Positions 17,403-27,043 are shown, counted from the stretch's first letter. The stretch: 64,000 bases of DNA from Tropicimonas sp033101155 (GCF_033101155.1 NZ_JAWMPX010000004.1:1-64000), one strand, 5' to 3'. Notes: generated from the sequence alone by a model not told the origin. A program made the numbers and translations.

Positions 17403-17891
17403 TTATGCCGCGAGCGGGATTGGTCGGGGCGGGTTGAGAGATGTCTGATCGGGCGTTTGCCCGTCCAGCGATGAATGCGGTCTCCGCGTGTTGTAGAAGG
17501 CCAGGTATAGGGCGAGGCCCAAGCGGGCGGCGGAGACGGTTTCATCGGCGTGCAGGTAGACCTCTTCGTATTTGATCGCCCTCCATAGACGTTCGACAAA
17601 GACGTTGTCGCGCCAGGCGCCTTTTCCATCAGTTACCGGCAGGTGATTGGAACAATCACCGAGAGGCATGCTGATCTGGATCTCGGCGGCCTTCAGCGCC
17701 TTGATGAAGTCGTTGGATGTGAACTGGCTGCCCTGGTCCGTGTTCATGATCTCCGGCTTGCCGTATCTGGCTATTGCTTCGTTAAAAGCTTCCAGACGCG
17801 GCTCCGTTTCCAGCGTGACCGATAGCCGCCAGGCCAGCACATTGCGGCTGCACCGGTCCACAACCGCCGTCAGGCAGGCGATGCTTCTCAT
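17403..17891 (-). pseudogene. IS3-family transposase (OrfB) C-terminal half with a 36-bp insert
   Basis: The minus frame carries the DDE core of IS3 OrfB: first Asp in LTAVVDRCSRNVLAWRLS, second in NTDQGSQFTS, and the Glu in NVFVERLWRAIKYEEVYLHA, followed by YNTRRPHSSLDGQTPDQ. The N-terminal portion is missing, replaced at about 17891 by IS5 sequence. Between QISM and DGKGAWRDN, where relatives run directly on, there are 12 extra residues (PLGDCSNHLPVT) coded by a 36-bp insert containing a perfect palindrome. The frame stays open through the insert. Confidence 0.75.
17642..17660. repeat. Perfect short palindrome inside the IS3 relic
   Basis: GGTGATTG (17642-17649) and CAATCACC (17653-17660) are exact reverse complements separated by GAA. 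The palindrome is the centre of the 36-bp in-frame insert in the transposase gene. It could be a footprint of an excised element or a small palindromic repeat. Confidence 0.6.
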
Positions 17892-18252
17892 CGCTGAGAG
17901 GGGGACCAGCGGTGATGAAGAACCGGATCGGGCATCCCGAAGCGTCGGTGACGGCATGCAGCTTCGTGTTCATACCGCCTTTCGTGCGCCCGATCAGCCT
18001 TCCACGCCCCCGTTCGTCGGGAAACTGATCCCCCGGATCAATTCCTGATCCTCCTTACGTCAACCGCAGGCCGGAGGCCGTGCGATGCGCCTTTAGGTAG
18101 GTCGCGTCGATCATGATCGTGTTCCGATCCGTTCCCTCCGAAGCCGACCCTACCATGATCCGGGCAAACACGCCCATGTCGCTCCTCCGCTTCCAGCGGT
18201 TGTAGAGCGTCTTGGGCGGGCCATATTCTTTTGGTGCGCTACTCCAACGCAA
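17892..18252 (-). pseudogene. IS5-family transposase middle fragment (second copy, frameshifted)
   Basis: Minus-strand pieces read KTLYNRWKRRSDMGVFARIM, then NTIMIDATYLKAHRTASGL (first catalytic Asp in MIDAT). After a frameshift they continue as GRTKGGMNTKLHAVTDASG and PIRFFITAGP. This is the central part of an IS5 group transposase, a different subgroup from the fragment at 16990. It runs straight into the IS3 fragment at about 17891, so one element has been inserted into or recombined with the other. Confidence 0.7.
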
Positions 18253-18660
18253 GCCATTGCGATTGAAGAAGATTATTCAATTCAAAACGCGCCTGGCATC
18301 GACGCGTGGCTTGCAATGGCTCTTCGGAAAGTACGGTTGGAGCCGTGCCATCTGGTTCGACAGGAAAACAGTCCCCCGGACTGTTTTCGTATCTGTCTCA
18401 CTCGTTCAGCCACAAAAGATTGCTCATCACGCCCCCTGAAGTTTGGGAACTTGAATCAAGATCGCGCGGAGACCGAAACCAAATCAATGGGTCCAGAGCC
18501 TAACGGCGTCCGTCGCCGTCCCGGAGGGCGACCTGTCCCAGAGGCCCGGGGAAAAGCCTGTCCGGGGAGGGGGGGCGTTCAACCATCAACAGAATTACGA
18601 AACAGAGCCTTTCTGGGACCTCCACGGAATGTGGTTGAGGCGTTCGGTCTTCTGCCGGAG
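18253..18660. other. No gene (about 400 bp); contains a palindromic repeat
   Basis: This gap lies downstream of the U32 gene and next to the IS5 fragment. Apart from the palindrome at 18364-18388 I find no gene-like frame on the plus strand; the long plus frame that continues to 20388 is antisense to the U32 gene. Confidence 0.5.
18364..18388. repeat. Palindromic repeat with core GTCCCCCGGAC, copy 1
   Basis: GAAAACAGTCC at 18364-18374 pairs perfectly with GGACTGTTTTC at 18378-18388 around a CCC loop (11-bp stem). A close relative with the same core and loop lies at 36998-37020. The T/A-rich outer stem would let it work as a bidirectional terminator-like hairpin. Confidence 0.65.
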
Positions 18661-20328
18661 TCAGGCCTCCGGCACGCGACCGTCCCGCTCCAACAATTCG
18701 CCATGCTTGCGCCCGGCGAGCATCTCGCGTGCCTTGGCATATTCCGGGTCGTTCCAGAACATCAGGCAACCGTTGCAGCCACGGCCACAGCATCCCTCGA
18801 CGCCCTTGCGCGACGAACGGGCGCGCTTGTTCACCTCTTCGGCCGAGATTGCTTCCTGCAACTCGCCCACCTGCCGGCGATAGGCACCCTCGCGACCGGT
18901 CTCGCCCAGTTCGATCTTCTGCGCCGTCCGGTCCAGCCGAATGCGGCGCCAGTCGTCTTCGGGCAGCATCGATTCCTTGCGGATGATGGTCAGCGGCGGG
19001 AACGCATTGCGGATGGCCTCCGGATCCTCGCGGTCAAACGCGCTCCAGGGGACGAAGACGCGGTGTCCGAGCGAGCCATGGACCACGTCCAGCAAGACAT
19101 CTTCCTCGTCTTCACCTGCGCCAACAATCTCGAATCCGTAAAGCCGCAGCAGCACCGAGTCCCGCTCCGGATCCGGCGGCAGGAATTCCAGCACATCGCC
19201 CGCGTCGATCCGATTGCGGATCTCCAGCACCAACCCATCGTCGCGCAACTCGGACACCTTCGCGGCATATTCCCAAGGCGCAGTCGATTTGGTGTGATCG
19301 TAGTTATGGGCGTGGTTCTTCAACCGGCCCTCGTGAAAGCCAATGGTGAAGCCCCGGTTCGTCGCGCCTTCCAACTCCTGCATGAAGGGTTCGGGCGACC
19401 ATCCTTCGGGATCGCGATACCAGGCGTCGATCGCCCGACGATAGGCGCGGGTGACGGTGGCCACGTAATAGGCGCTCTTGTTGCGGCCCTCGACCTTGAG
19501 GCTGTCCACGCCGATGGACAGAAGCTGGTCGAGCTTCGGCATCATGCACATGTCCTTGGAGTTGAGGATGTAGCTGCCGCGCAGATCCTCTTCCAAAGGC
19601 ATGAACTCGCCCGGGCGCACACCTTCCTCCAGCAGGAACTCAAAGAGCTCGCTATTGTGTTCGTTCAGCTCGATCTCCTGCGAGGTGCCGTCCTTGAGCT
19701 TCAGGTGAAGCTTGTACATCCAGCGGCAGGAATTGGCGCAATTGCCCTGGTTGGCGCCCCGTTCGGCGAGGAAATTCGAGAGCAGGCAGCGCCCCGAATA
19801 GGTCATGCACATGGCGCCATGCACGAAGGTCTCCAGCCGGATGTCCGGGCAATGCTCCCGGATCTCGGCCAGCTCGGCAAAGCTCACCTCGCGGGCGAGC
19901 ACCACAAGCTCCGCCCCTTCGTCCTTCCAGTAATCCACCGTCAGCCAGGAGCAGACATTGGCCTGGGTCGAGACATGCAGGGGCAGTTCGGGGGCATGTT
20001 TGCGCAGGTAACGGAACACGCCCGGATCGGCGATGATCACCCCGTCGGGCCGAATCTCGCGCAGCACCTCCACGTAGTCGGCGAGCTTGGCGATATCCTT
20101 GTTATGCGAGAACAGGTTGAGCGTCAGGTAGACGCGCACCCCATGCGCATGGGCAAAGGCGACGCCGGTGCGAACGTCGTCCAACGAGAATTTCGATTTC
20201 GTCCGGAGCGACATGTCGGGCGTCCCGAGATAGACGGCGTCGGCACCGTAGAGCACGGCGATCTGAAGCCGTTCCAGCGAGCCGGCGGGCATGAGCAGTT
20301 CGGATCGGCGGGGCGGTTGCGCGTTCAT
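18661..20328 (-). CDS. U32 peptidase-family protein (TrhP/RlhA-like)
   Basis: The 555-residue protein belongs to the U32 family. It opens with ELLMPAGSLERLQIAVLYGA and DAVYLGTPDMSLR and contains the family signature HGAMCMTYSGRCLLSNFL (Cys residues near 194 and 202) and NQGNCANSCRW, then SLKVEGRNKSAYYVATVTRA. Well-studied relatives (TrhP, RlhA) hydroxylate RNA bases rather than cut proteins, using prephenate and probably an iron-sulfur cluster held by these cysteines. The last 50 residues add a Cys-rich motif (CCGRGCNGC) typical of longer members. It stands alone, 142 bp from the divergent GH116 gene. Confidence 0.85.
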   Translation of the reverse strand: MNAQPPRRSELLMPAGSLERLQIAVLYGADAVYLGTPDMSLRTKSKFSLDDVRTGVAFAHAHGVRVYLTLNLFSHNKDIAKLADYVEVLREIRPDGVIIADPGVFRYLRKHAPELPLHVSTQANVCSWLTVDYWKDEGAELVVLAREVSFAELAEIREHCPDIRLETFVHGAMCMTYSGRCLLSNFLAERGANQGNCANSCRWMYKLHLKLKDGTSQEIELNEHNSELFEFLLEEGVRPGEFMPLEEDLRGSYILNSKDMCMMPKLDQLLSIGVDSLKVEGRNKSAYYVATVTRAYRRAIDAWYRDPEGWSPEPFMQELEGATNRGFTIGFHEGRLKNHAHNYDHTKSTAPWEYAAKVSELRDDGLVLEIRNRIDAGDVLEFLPPDPERDSVLLRLYGFEIVGAGEDEEDVLLDVVHGSLGHRVFVPWSAFDREDPEAIRNAFPPLTIIRKESMLPEDDWRRIRLDRTAQKIELGETGREGAYRRQVGELQEAISAEEVNKRARSSRKGVEGCCGRGCNGCLMFWNDPEYAKAREMLAGRKHGELLERDGRVPEA

Positions 20329-20470
20329 GATGTCCTGTCCTTCGGGAATCGTGGGGTTCTAGCCCGGGAGGGCTCTCGGCGCCAGTAAAAGCACCGCAAG
20401 GGAACCGAAGACCCCATCTTGCCAGACCGCGCGGAAAGGCAGAACACTGGTCCCGAAAGGGAGGTCAGCC

Positions 20471-22795
20471 ATGAAGAAGGATCTCTTCTGCCCACCGAAC
20501 GCCGCCGCTATACGCCCAGCCGGGCACCGCCTCCGAGCGTCGCAGGGCAAGCTGGATTGCCTGTTCCAACCACTCGAAGCAACCGGCGTACCGCTGGGCG
20601 GCATAGGGACCGGCACAATCACCCGCGCCTCGGACGGACGGTTTAGCCGCTGGACTCTCAAAGGCGGAGGCATTGCCGATTTCACCATGCCCGCCAATGG
20701 GTTCCTGCTGAGGGTCAAACCCGAAGGTGCGGCCGCACAAGCCCGGGCGCTGCAACCCGCGCCGGACAGGAAAGAGATGTCCAGCTTCCAGTTCGAGACA
20801 GAGGCGCCGGACTGGGGCGGGCTCTTCCCCCTCGCCTGGCATCGCCACGCGCCGCTGGCCGGGATCGAGACGACCTGCCGGTCCTTCTCGCCCGTTATCC
20901 CGGGGGATCTGCAATCGGCGAGCCTGCCTGTCTCGATCTTCCGCTGGCGCCTCACCAACCGGGGCGATACGCCGGCCGAGGTCTCTCTTGCCTTCACCTT
21001 CGCCAATCTGAACGGCTGGTTCGACAGTTTCTCCGAAACGCGCCCGGCCCGGGTCGCGGCGGGCTGCTACAATCATGGGATGGAGCTGAGCGGCGGCACA
21101 GGGCTGTTTCTCGACCGTCGCCAGGTGGCCGCGGAGCCGCCCGAAGGCTCTGGCCAATGGGCGATTTCCATCGCGGCGGGAGAGGCCGCGCAGTACAGCC
21201 GGACCATCTGTTTCGACGCGACGGGCGACGGATCCGAACTCTGGTCCGCCTTCCATGAAACCGGTGATGCACCGGATTTCGGGGACGGATGGGTCTCGGA
21301 GAGCGGCTTCCGGGAGACGGCGCCGGGACACCCCGCCGGGGCGGTCTGCGCCCGACTCGACCTCGCGCCAGGCGAGAGCCGGGAGCTTACCGTCACGCTT
21401 GCCTGGGACCTGCCCACCCTCTCCTTCGGACAGGGCCGGCGCTGGTTCCGGCGCTACACCGGGGACTGGGATTGCTCGGGCCGCAACGCAACCGCACTGA
21501 CGGAGCATGCACATCGCCATGCTGCGGACTGGTCGGCGCGGATCGCGGACTGGCACGAGAGCATCCGGAACAGGCTCGGCGACGCGCCGCATCAGGCAGG
21601 GTTGGCCATCAACGAGTGCTATTTCCTCACCGGTGGGCTGAGCGTTGCGACCTCGGCGCAGGGCAGCCCGGACGGGCGGCCACGTTTCGGCATTATCGAG
21701 TGCCACGATTACGCGCTCTACAACACGATGGACATGTGGGTCTATGCCGCCGAGGCCGTGTCGCGCTTCTTCCCCGAACTCGCCGCCGGCGTGGCGCAGG
21801 ATTACGCGGAATTCCTTTTGCAGGAGGACCGGAACCAGCGGCGGCACCGCTGGGACAAGAGCCTATTCCCGCTCAACCCCGCCGGCACATGCCCGCATGA
21901 TGTCGGCGGGCCGGGCGAGGATCCCTTCGTGGTTCCTAACTCCTACAGCTATCGCGACAGCACGATCTGGAAGGACCTCAATTGCGATCTGGTTCTTTGC
22001 CTCTATCGCGAAGGTCGGCAGATGCCGGTCGACTGGCGCCGCGCCCGTTTCCCGGCGGTCAAAGCAGCGCTCGATCACCTGCAGCGCTATGACCGGGACG
22101 GCGACGGTCTGATCGAGAATGACGGCATCCCGGACCAGACGTTTGACAACATCCCCATGACCGGTCCGTCAAGCTATTGCGGCGGGCTCTGGATCGCAGC
22201 GCTGCTGGCCGGGGCTGCGCTGGCGACGGAGATCGGGGAAGCCAGCCTCGCCCGGAGCTGGCGCGAACAGGCCGAGGCCGCAAAACAGGCTTTTAATGCG
22301 CGGCTCTTCAACGGCGCCTGGTTCCGGGTCGACACGGACGGCCCGTTCTCCGAGGCCTGCTTCATCGAGCAGCTTTTCGGCCCCTTCCTCGCCAAGAGGC
22401 TGGGACTGGGCGATATCGTGCCGCAGGATCACGCCCAAAGCGCGCTATCCGAGATCTTCGCGCGAAACTTCCTGAAGGCTGGCGGCGGCGAGGGCGCGGT
22501 CTCGATCACCGGCCTGACAGAGGCCGCCCGGGCCGCCCTGCCGCATCAGGACGACACGAGCTTCCAGACCTCCGAGATCCAGCCCGGCTTCAATTTCAGC
22601 CTCGCTGCCCAGCTCGATCTCTGGGGGATGGGCGCCGAAGCCGACCAGTTGCGGGCCGCGCTCTGTCACCAGCTTCACGAGCGGAACCTGTCCTTCCAGA
22701 CGCCAGCGGCCTTTGACCGTGGCACGCGGAACTGTCGGGCGATCCTGAACATGCGGCCGATGGCGGCGGCCTGGGCCTTCGGGGAGGGGGTCTGA
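20471..22795 (+). CDS. GH116 glycosidase (non-lysosomal glucosylceramidase/beta-glucosidase-like)
   Basis: The 774-residue protein has the two-domain GH116 layout. The N-terminal beta domain (PLGGIGTGTITRASDGRFSR; FPLAWHR) covers roughly residues 35-320, and a DUF608-like (alpha/alpha)6 barrel follows. The expected catalytic acids are present: a Glu in GIIECHDYALYNTMD (Glu410, nucleophile position) and Asp555 or Asp559 in PDQTFDN before PSSYCGGLWIAAL (acid/base position). No signal peptide is visible, so it is probably cytoplasmic. Members cleave beta-glucosides and similar beta-linked sugars. The next genes are an XRE regulator and an MFS carrier on the same strand, which may import the substrate. 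Exact specificity is unknown. Confidence 0.85.
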   Translation: MKKDLFCPPNAAAIRPAGHRLRASQGKLDCLFQPLEATGVPLGGIGTGTITRASDGRFSRWTLKGGGIADFTMPANGFLLRVKPEGAAAQARALQPAPDRKEMSSFQFETEAPDWGGLFPLAWHRHAPLAGIETTCRSFSPVIPGDLQSASLPVSIFRWRLTNRGDTPAEVSLAFTFANLNGWFDSFSETRPARVAAGCYNHGMELSGGTGLFLDRRQVAAEPPEGSGQWAISIAAGEAAQYSRTICFDATGDGSELWSAFHETGDAPDFGDGWVSESGFRETAPGHPAGAVCARLDLAPGESRELTVTLAWDLPTLSFGQGRRWFRRYTGDWDCSGRNATALTEHAHRHAADWSARIADWHESIRNRLGDAPHQAGLAINECYFLTGGLSVATSAQGSPDGRPRFGIIECHDYALYNTMDMWVYAAEAVSRFFPELAAGVAQDYAEFLLQEDRNQRRHRWDKSLFPLNPAGTCPHDVGGPGEDPFVVPNSYSYRDSTIWKDLNCDLVLCLYREGRQMPVDWRRARFPAVKAALDHLQRYDRDGDGLIENDGIPDQTFDNIPMTGPSSYCGGLWIAALLAGAALATEIGEASLARSWREQAEAAKQAFNARLFNGAWFRVDTDGPFSEACFIEQLFGPFLAKRLGLGDIVPQDHAQSALSEIFARNFLKAGGGEGAVSITGLTEAARAALPHQDDTSFQTSEIQPGFNFSLAAQLDLWGMGAEADQLRAALCHQLHERNLSFQTPAAFDRGTRNCRAILNMRPMAAAWAFGEGV

Positions 22796-22867
22796 TTCAA
22801 CGCGTCACCGCTCTTCGCAGAGATATCGGGGTCGCAAAACAGGCCGTTTTCTGTTGAACTGCACGGG

Positions 22868-23434
22868 ATGATGCAACCCAACACCTCCCCCTTGCCCGCA
22901 TTCGCGCGGCGTCTGAAACGACAGCGGATTGCCATCGGTCTGAAGCAGGCGGCGCTGGCGCATCTGCTCGGCCTGAACCAGACGACCGTGTCCCGTTGGG
23001 AGAGTGGCCGCCAGATTCCCGATCCGGCGATGCAGCAACGGGCGCTGGAATGTGTCGCCGCGCGCCGAACCGACGATGTAGCACTGAAGCGGCTGGTCGA
23101 GAGTTCGACCCTCGCGATGCATCTCGTCGATGACGCCGACCATACCTGCCTTGCCTATTCGAAACGGCGCGCCCGGGACTGGCATACAACGGGTCGGCAG
23201 ATGCTCGGTACGTCGCTCTGGCGCTTCGCCACGGACGAGATCCGGAAGGCCGAACAGGCGCTGGCAACGCAGGGCTGGTGGGACGAGGCCCTGCCCGCTC
23301 CGCGCAAGGTCTTCACGTCCGAAGCGATCTATCCTGAGCTGCGGATCAGCCCGGGCGGCATGCTCTGGGAACGGATCTATCTCGCGGACGGCACCCCCGC
23401 ACGGCTGGTCACGGGGATCGACGCGGACGCATAA
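22868..23434 (+). CDS. XRE-family regulator with C-terminal PAS-like domain
   Basis: This 188-residue protein starts with a helix-turn-helix of the Cro/C1 type (LKRQRIAIGLKQAALAHLLG, NQTTVSRWESGRQIPD). It is followed by about 110 residues that look like a small sensor domain (ALKRLVESSTLAMHLVDDAD; GTSLWRFATDEIRKAE). Two adjacent start codons (22868 and 22871) are possible. It lies 72 bp after the GH116 gene and 44 bp before an MFS gene, so it may control both. Confidence 0.75.
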   Translation: MMQPNTSPLPAFARRLKRQRIAIGLKQAALAHLLGLNQTTVSRWESGRQIPDPAMQQRALECVAARRTDDVALKRLVESSTLAMHLVDDADHTCLAYSKRRARDWHTTGRQMLGTSLWRFATDEIRKAEQALATQGWWDEALPAPRKVFTSEAIYPELRISPGGMLWERIYLADGTPARLVTGIDADA

Positions 23435-23478
23435 TTCATGCGTGGCCTTGCAGGACCGGCTCCGATAGCAGGGGGCCC

Positions 23479-24648
23479 ATGACAGTCACATGCCCCGCCC
23501 TCATTCAGGTCCTGCTGCTGTGGTTTGCCGGCCTTGGCGCGGCGGCGCAGTTTGCCAAGATCGCGGTGCCCTTCGCGCAGGTGCGCGCCGCCTACCCGGA
23601 GACCGGCGACGAGATCGGCTGGCTTCTTTCCCTGATCAGCCTCGTGGGCGCGGTTCTCGGCGTTGTCGCCGGTGATCTGGTCCGGCGCTTCGGCGAAAGA
23701 CGTCTGCTCATCGCGGGGCTGTTGCTCGGGGCCGCGATCTCGCTCTGGCAGGCCAGCCTTCCGCCCTTCCCGCTGATGCTGGCGAGCCGCCTTCTGGAAG
23801 GTTTTTCGCATCTCGCCATCGTGGTCGCCGCGCCGACCCTGATTTCCCGGATCAGCCATGCGCGCTTCATTGGCGCCGCCATGACGCTCTGGAGCACGTT
23901 CTTCGGGGTCTCCTTCGCGCTGGTCGCCTGGGTCGCGTTGCCGCTTCTGGGCGACGGCGGCATCCCGACCCTGTTCGCGAGCCATGGCGGTTTCATGATT
24001 GCGATCGCCGCGCTTGTCGCCCTCTCCATCCCGGAGCAGGCACGGGAAACCGGCCCCGACGCCCTTCCCGCATCCGGGATCATCGCGACCCATGTGAAAG
24101 CCTATCTCTCGCCCCATATTGCGGCTCCGGCGGCTGGCTGGCTCTTTTACACACTGACCTTCGTCTCGTTGCTGGCGCTCGTGCCGGAAACACTGGCGCC
24201 AAAGGATGCGGCCTGGGCGGCCGGGCTGATGCCGCTCGTCAGTATCGCGGTCTCGATGCTGACCGTGCCGATCCTGCTGCGGCGCGTGTCAGGCGTCAGC
24301 GTCACAATGCTCGGCTTTGCCCTGGCCATGCCGCTGGTGGCGCTTGCGGGCCTGCTCGACCAGCCGCTGGTCTTCGCCATCGCCCTCTTCGCCGCGCTCG
24401 GCCTCGTGCAGGGAGCGAGCTTCGCCGCCGTACCCGAGCTCAACCCCGATCCTGGCGACCAGGCCCTCGCCTATGGGCTGCTGGCGCAGAGCGGCAATTG
24501 CGGCAACCTGCTGGGCACGCCGATCCTGCTCGCCATTCTTGGCGCGCAGGGACCGGGCGGCATGTATCTCTCCGTCGTGGCGATCTACCTCGGAGGTTTT
24601 CTGGCGCACCTGTTGCTTGCGCAGCGGCGCGGGGTCGCACGGAACTGA
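23479..24648 (+). CDS. MFS transporter (CynX/YeaN-like size)
   Basis: The 389-residue membrane protein has about 12 hydrophobic segments and the motif-A-like loop GDLVRRFGERRLLI after helix 2. It lacks signal peptide or soluble domains. The start at 23479 follows AGGGGGC. It converges on ppsA, with 10 bp between the stops. Because it follows the GH116 and XRE genes closely, a role in moving a glycoside or its product is possible but not shown. Confidence 0.75.
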   Translation: MTVTCPALIQVLLLWFAGLGAAAQFAKIAVPFAQVRAAYPETGDEIGWLLSLISLVGAVLGVVAGDLVRRFGERRLLIAGLLLGAAISLWQASLPPFPLMLASRLLEGFSHLAIVVAAPTLISRISHARFIGAAMTLWSTFFGVSFALVAWVALPLLGDGGIPTLFASHGGFMIAIAALVALSIPEQARETGPDALPASGIIATHVKAYLSPHIAAPAAGWLFYTLTFVSLLALVPETLAPKDAAWAAGLMPLVSIAVSMLTVPILLRRVSGVSVTMLGFALAMPLVALAGLLDQPLVFAIALFAALGLVQGASFAAVPELNPDPGDQALAYGLLAQSGNCGNLLGTPILLAILGAQGPGGMYLSVVAIYLGGFLAHLLLAQRRGVARN

Positions 24649-24658
24649 CCGCGCGCAG

Positions 24659-27043
24659 CTACACCTTTTCGGCATCCATCACATTGGACTTCACGGCCAC
24701 GAAGCTGTCCGGCGTCACCGAGATCGAGTCGATCCCGGCGGCGACAAGCAGCCGCGCGAAGCCCGGATCGTTGCTCGGCGCCTGTCCGCAGAGCCCGATC
24801 TTCGCCCCGGCCGCATTGGCCTTGGCAATGACCGTCTCGATCATCCAAAGGACAGCCGGGTCGCGCTCGCGGAAGAGATAAGCCAGCCCCGCGCTGTCGC
24901 GGTCGATTCCGAGGGTGAGCTGCGTCAGGTCGTTGGAGCCGATGGAGAAGCCGTCGAAGCGCTTGGCGAATTCCTCCGCCACGATGACGTTCGAGGGGAT
25001 CTCGCACATCACGTAGACCTCAAGCCCGTTCTCGCCCCGAACCAGCCCGTGTTCGGCCATCACCGCGAGCACCTTGTCGGCCTCCTCGGGCGAGCGGCAG
25101 AAGGGGATCATGACGAGCACATTGTCGAAGCCCATCTCCTCGCGCAGCCGCTTGATCGCGAGACATTCCAGCGCGAAGCCGTCCCGATAGGCGTCCGAAT
25201 AGTAGCGCGAGGCGCCCCGGAAGCCGATCATCGGGTTCTCCTCGCCCGGCTCGAACTGCGCCCCCCCAAGAAGGGCCGCATATTCATTGGTCTTGAAGTC
25301 GCTCATCCGCACGATGCAGGGGTTCGGATACCAGGGGGCCGCAATACAGGAGAGCCCCTGGGCCAGCTGTTCGACAAAGAAATCCTCGCGGTTGGCATAG
25401 CCCTGTGTCAGGGCGTCGATCGCCGCGCGGTCGGCATCGGATTTGAGCTCATCGTAGCGGGTCAGCGCCAACGGGTGGACCTTGATCTCGTTGCTGACAA
25501 CGAACTCCATCCGCGCCAGACCGACACCATCGGCCGGCAACCGCCACCAGCGCATGGCTGCGCCCGGGTTGGCGAGGTTCAGCATCACCTTGGTGCGGGT
25601 CTCGGCCATCGCGCCGAGCTGGGTTTCCTGCACCTCGATATCGGCCTTGCCGGCATAGACCATGCCACGGTCGCCCTCGGCGCAGTTCACCGTCACCATC
25701 TGGCCGTCATGCAGAACATGCGTCGCCTCGCCGGTGCCGACAATGGCCGGCAGACCAAGCTCACGACTGACGATTGCCGCGTGGCTGGTGCGCCCGCCAT
25801 GATCGGTGATGATGGCGGAGGCGCGCTTCATGATCGGGACCCAGTCCGGGTCGGTGATCGAGGTGACAAGGATCGCACCATCGACGAAGCGCTCGATATC
25901 GGCGGCGCTCTCGATCAGGCAGACCTCGCCGGTCGCAACCGACAGACCGACGCTCAGCCCTTCCAGCAACTTCTCGCCGGCATGCGTCACCCGGAAGGAT
26001 TTCAGCACCTCGCCAACGGCGCGGGACTGGACCGTCTCTGGCCGGGCCTGGACGATATAGAGCTTGCCGGTCTCGCCATCGCGCGCCCATTCCATGTCCA
26101 TCGGCATGCCGTAATGGTCTTCGATGGTGCAGGCCATGCGCGCGAGATCGAGGATCTCGGCATCCGACAGCACGAAGCGCGCCCGCTCCTTGCGCGAGCA
26201 GGCGACGTTGCGGGTCTTGGCCCCGGTCGCGCCGCCATGGATCATCTTGATCTCCTTGGCCCCCAGCGCCTTGCGCAGGATCGGCGTGACGCCGGGCCGG
26301 CTGAGGAAGGGTTTGTAGACCTGGTACTCGTCTGGATCGACGGCGCCTTGCACCACATTCTCCCCCAGCCCCCAGGCGGCGTTGATCAGCACCACCTTGT
26401 CGAAGCCGGATTCGGTGTCGAGCGAGAACATCACCCCCGAGCCGCCGATATCGGAGCGCACCATGAGCTGCACGCCGATGGAAAGCGCCACGGCGAGATG
26501 GTCGAAGCCCTTCATGGTCCGATAGGAGATCGCCCGATCGGTGAAGAGCGAGGCGAAGCAGTGGCGACAGGCGCGCAGCAACTCCTCCTCCCCGCGCACG
26601 TTGAGGAAGGTCTCCTGCTGGCCGGCGAAGGACGCGTCCGGCAGGTCTTCGGCCGTTGCGCTCGAGCGCACGGCCACCGATGGTTCAACCACCCCGGCCC
26701 GAGCGCCCAGCGCCCGGTAGGCGGTCCGTATCTCATCCTCGATTTCAGCGGGCCAGACCCCGGCGCGGATCTCCGCCCGGATCATTTTGCCGGCTTCCTG
26801 CAAGGTGATGCGCTCGCGCGCGAGATCCTCGAGGCAGGCCGCCACAACGGCATGCAGCTCGTTCTCCGTGATATAGCGGCGATAGGCGTCGGAGGTGGTC
26901 GCGAAGCCCGGCGGCACCGCGATCCCCTGCGCGCCGAGTTCGCGCACCATCTCCCCAAGCGAGGCATTCTTGCCCCCTACCAGCGCAACATCATCGCGCC
27001 GCAGTTCTTCAAACCAGACCAGATTGTCATGAGTGTCGTACAT
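24659..27043 (-). CDS. ppsA: Phosphoenolpyruvate synthase
   Basis: The 794-residue enzyme makes phosphoenolpyruvate from pyruvate, ATP and water, the entry step of gluconeogenesis from C2/C3 substrates. Domains are in the standard order. The ATP-grasp part begins LVGGKNASLGEMVREL and contains RSSATAEDLPDASFAGQQ. The central phosphohistidine domain is ITDHGGRTSHAAIVSRELG, with His421 at the position of the known catalytic His. The C-terminal TIM barrel includes CIVRMSDFKTNEYA, FSIGSNDLTQLTLG and the Cys motif GLCGQAPSND. Length is normal. It is divergent from the acetate-CoA ligase operon across 209 bp, so both sets deal with pyruvate/acetate carbon and could share regulation. Confidence 0.95.
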   Translation of the reverse strand: MYDTHDNLVWFEELRRDDVALVGGKNASLGEMVRELGAQGIAVPPGFATTSDAYRRYITENELHAVVAACLEDLARERITLQEAGKMIRAEIRAGVWPAEIEDEIRTAYRALGARAGVVEPSVAVRSSATAEDLPDASFAGQQETFLNVRGEEELLRACRHCFASLFTDRAISYRTMKGFDHLAVALSIGVQLMVRSDIGGSGVMFSLDTESGFDKVVLINAAWGLGENVVQGAVDPDEYQVYKPFLSRPGVTPILRKALGAKEIKMIHGGATGAKTRNVACSRKERARFVLSDAEILDLARMACTIEDHYGMPMDMEWARDGETGKLYIVQARPETVQSRAVGEVLKSFRVTHAGEKLLEGLSVGLSVATGEVCLIESAADIERFVDGAILVTSITDPDWVPIMKRASAIITDHGGRTSHAAIVSRELGLPAIVGTGEATHVLHDGQMVTVNCAEGDRGMVYAGKADIEVQETQLGAMAETRTKVMLNLANPGAAMRWWRLPADGVGLARMEFVVSNEIKVHPLALTRYDELKSDADRAAIDALTQGYANREDFFVEQLAQGLSCIAAPWYPNPCIVRMSDFKTNEYAALLGGAQFEPGEENPMIGFRGASRYYSDAYRDGFALECLAIKRLREEMGFDNVLVMIPFCRSPEEADKVLAVMAEHGLVRGENGLEVYVMCEIPSNVIVAEEFAKRFDGFSIGSNDLTQLTLGIDRDSAGLAYLFRERDPAVLWMIETVIAKANAAGAKIGLCGQAPSNDPGFARLLVAAGIDSISVTPDSFVAVKSNVMDAEKV

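Noticed and set aside
18316..20388. 690-codon plus-strand frame
   Set aside because: It is the reverse-strand shadow of the well-supported U32 gene and has no family-like sequence.
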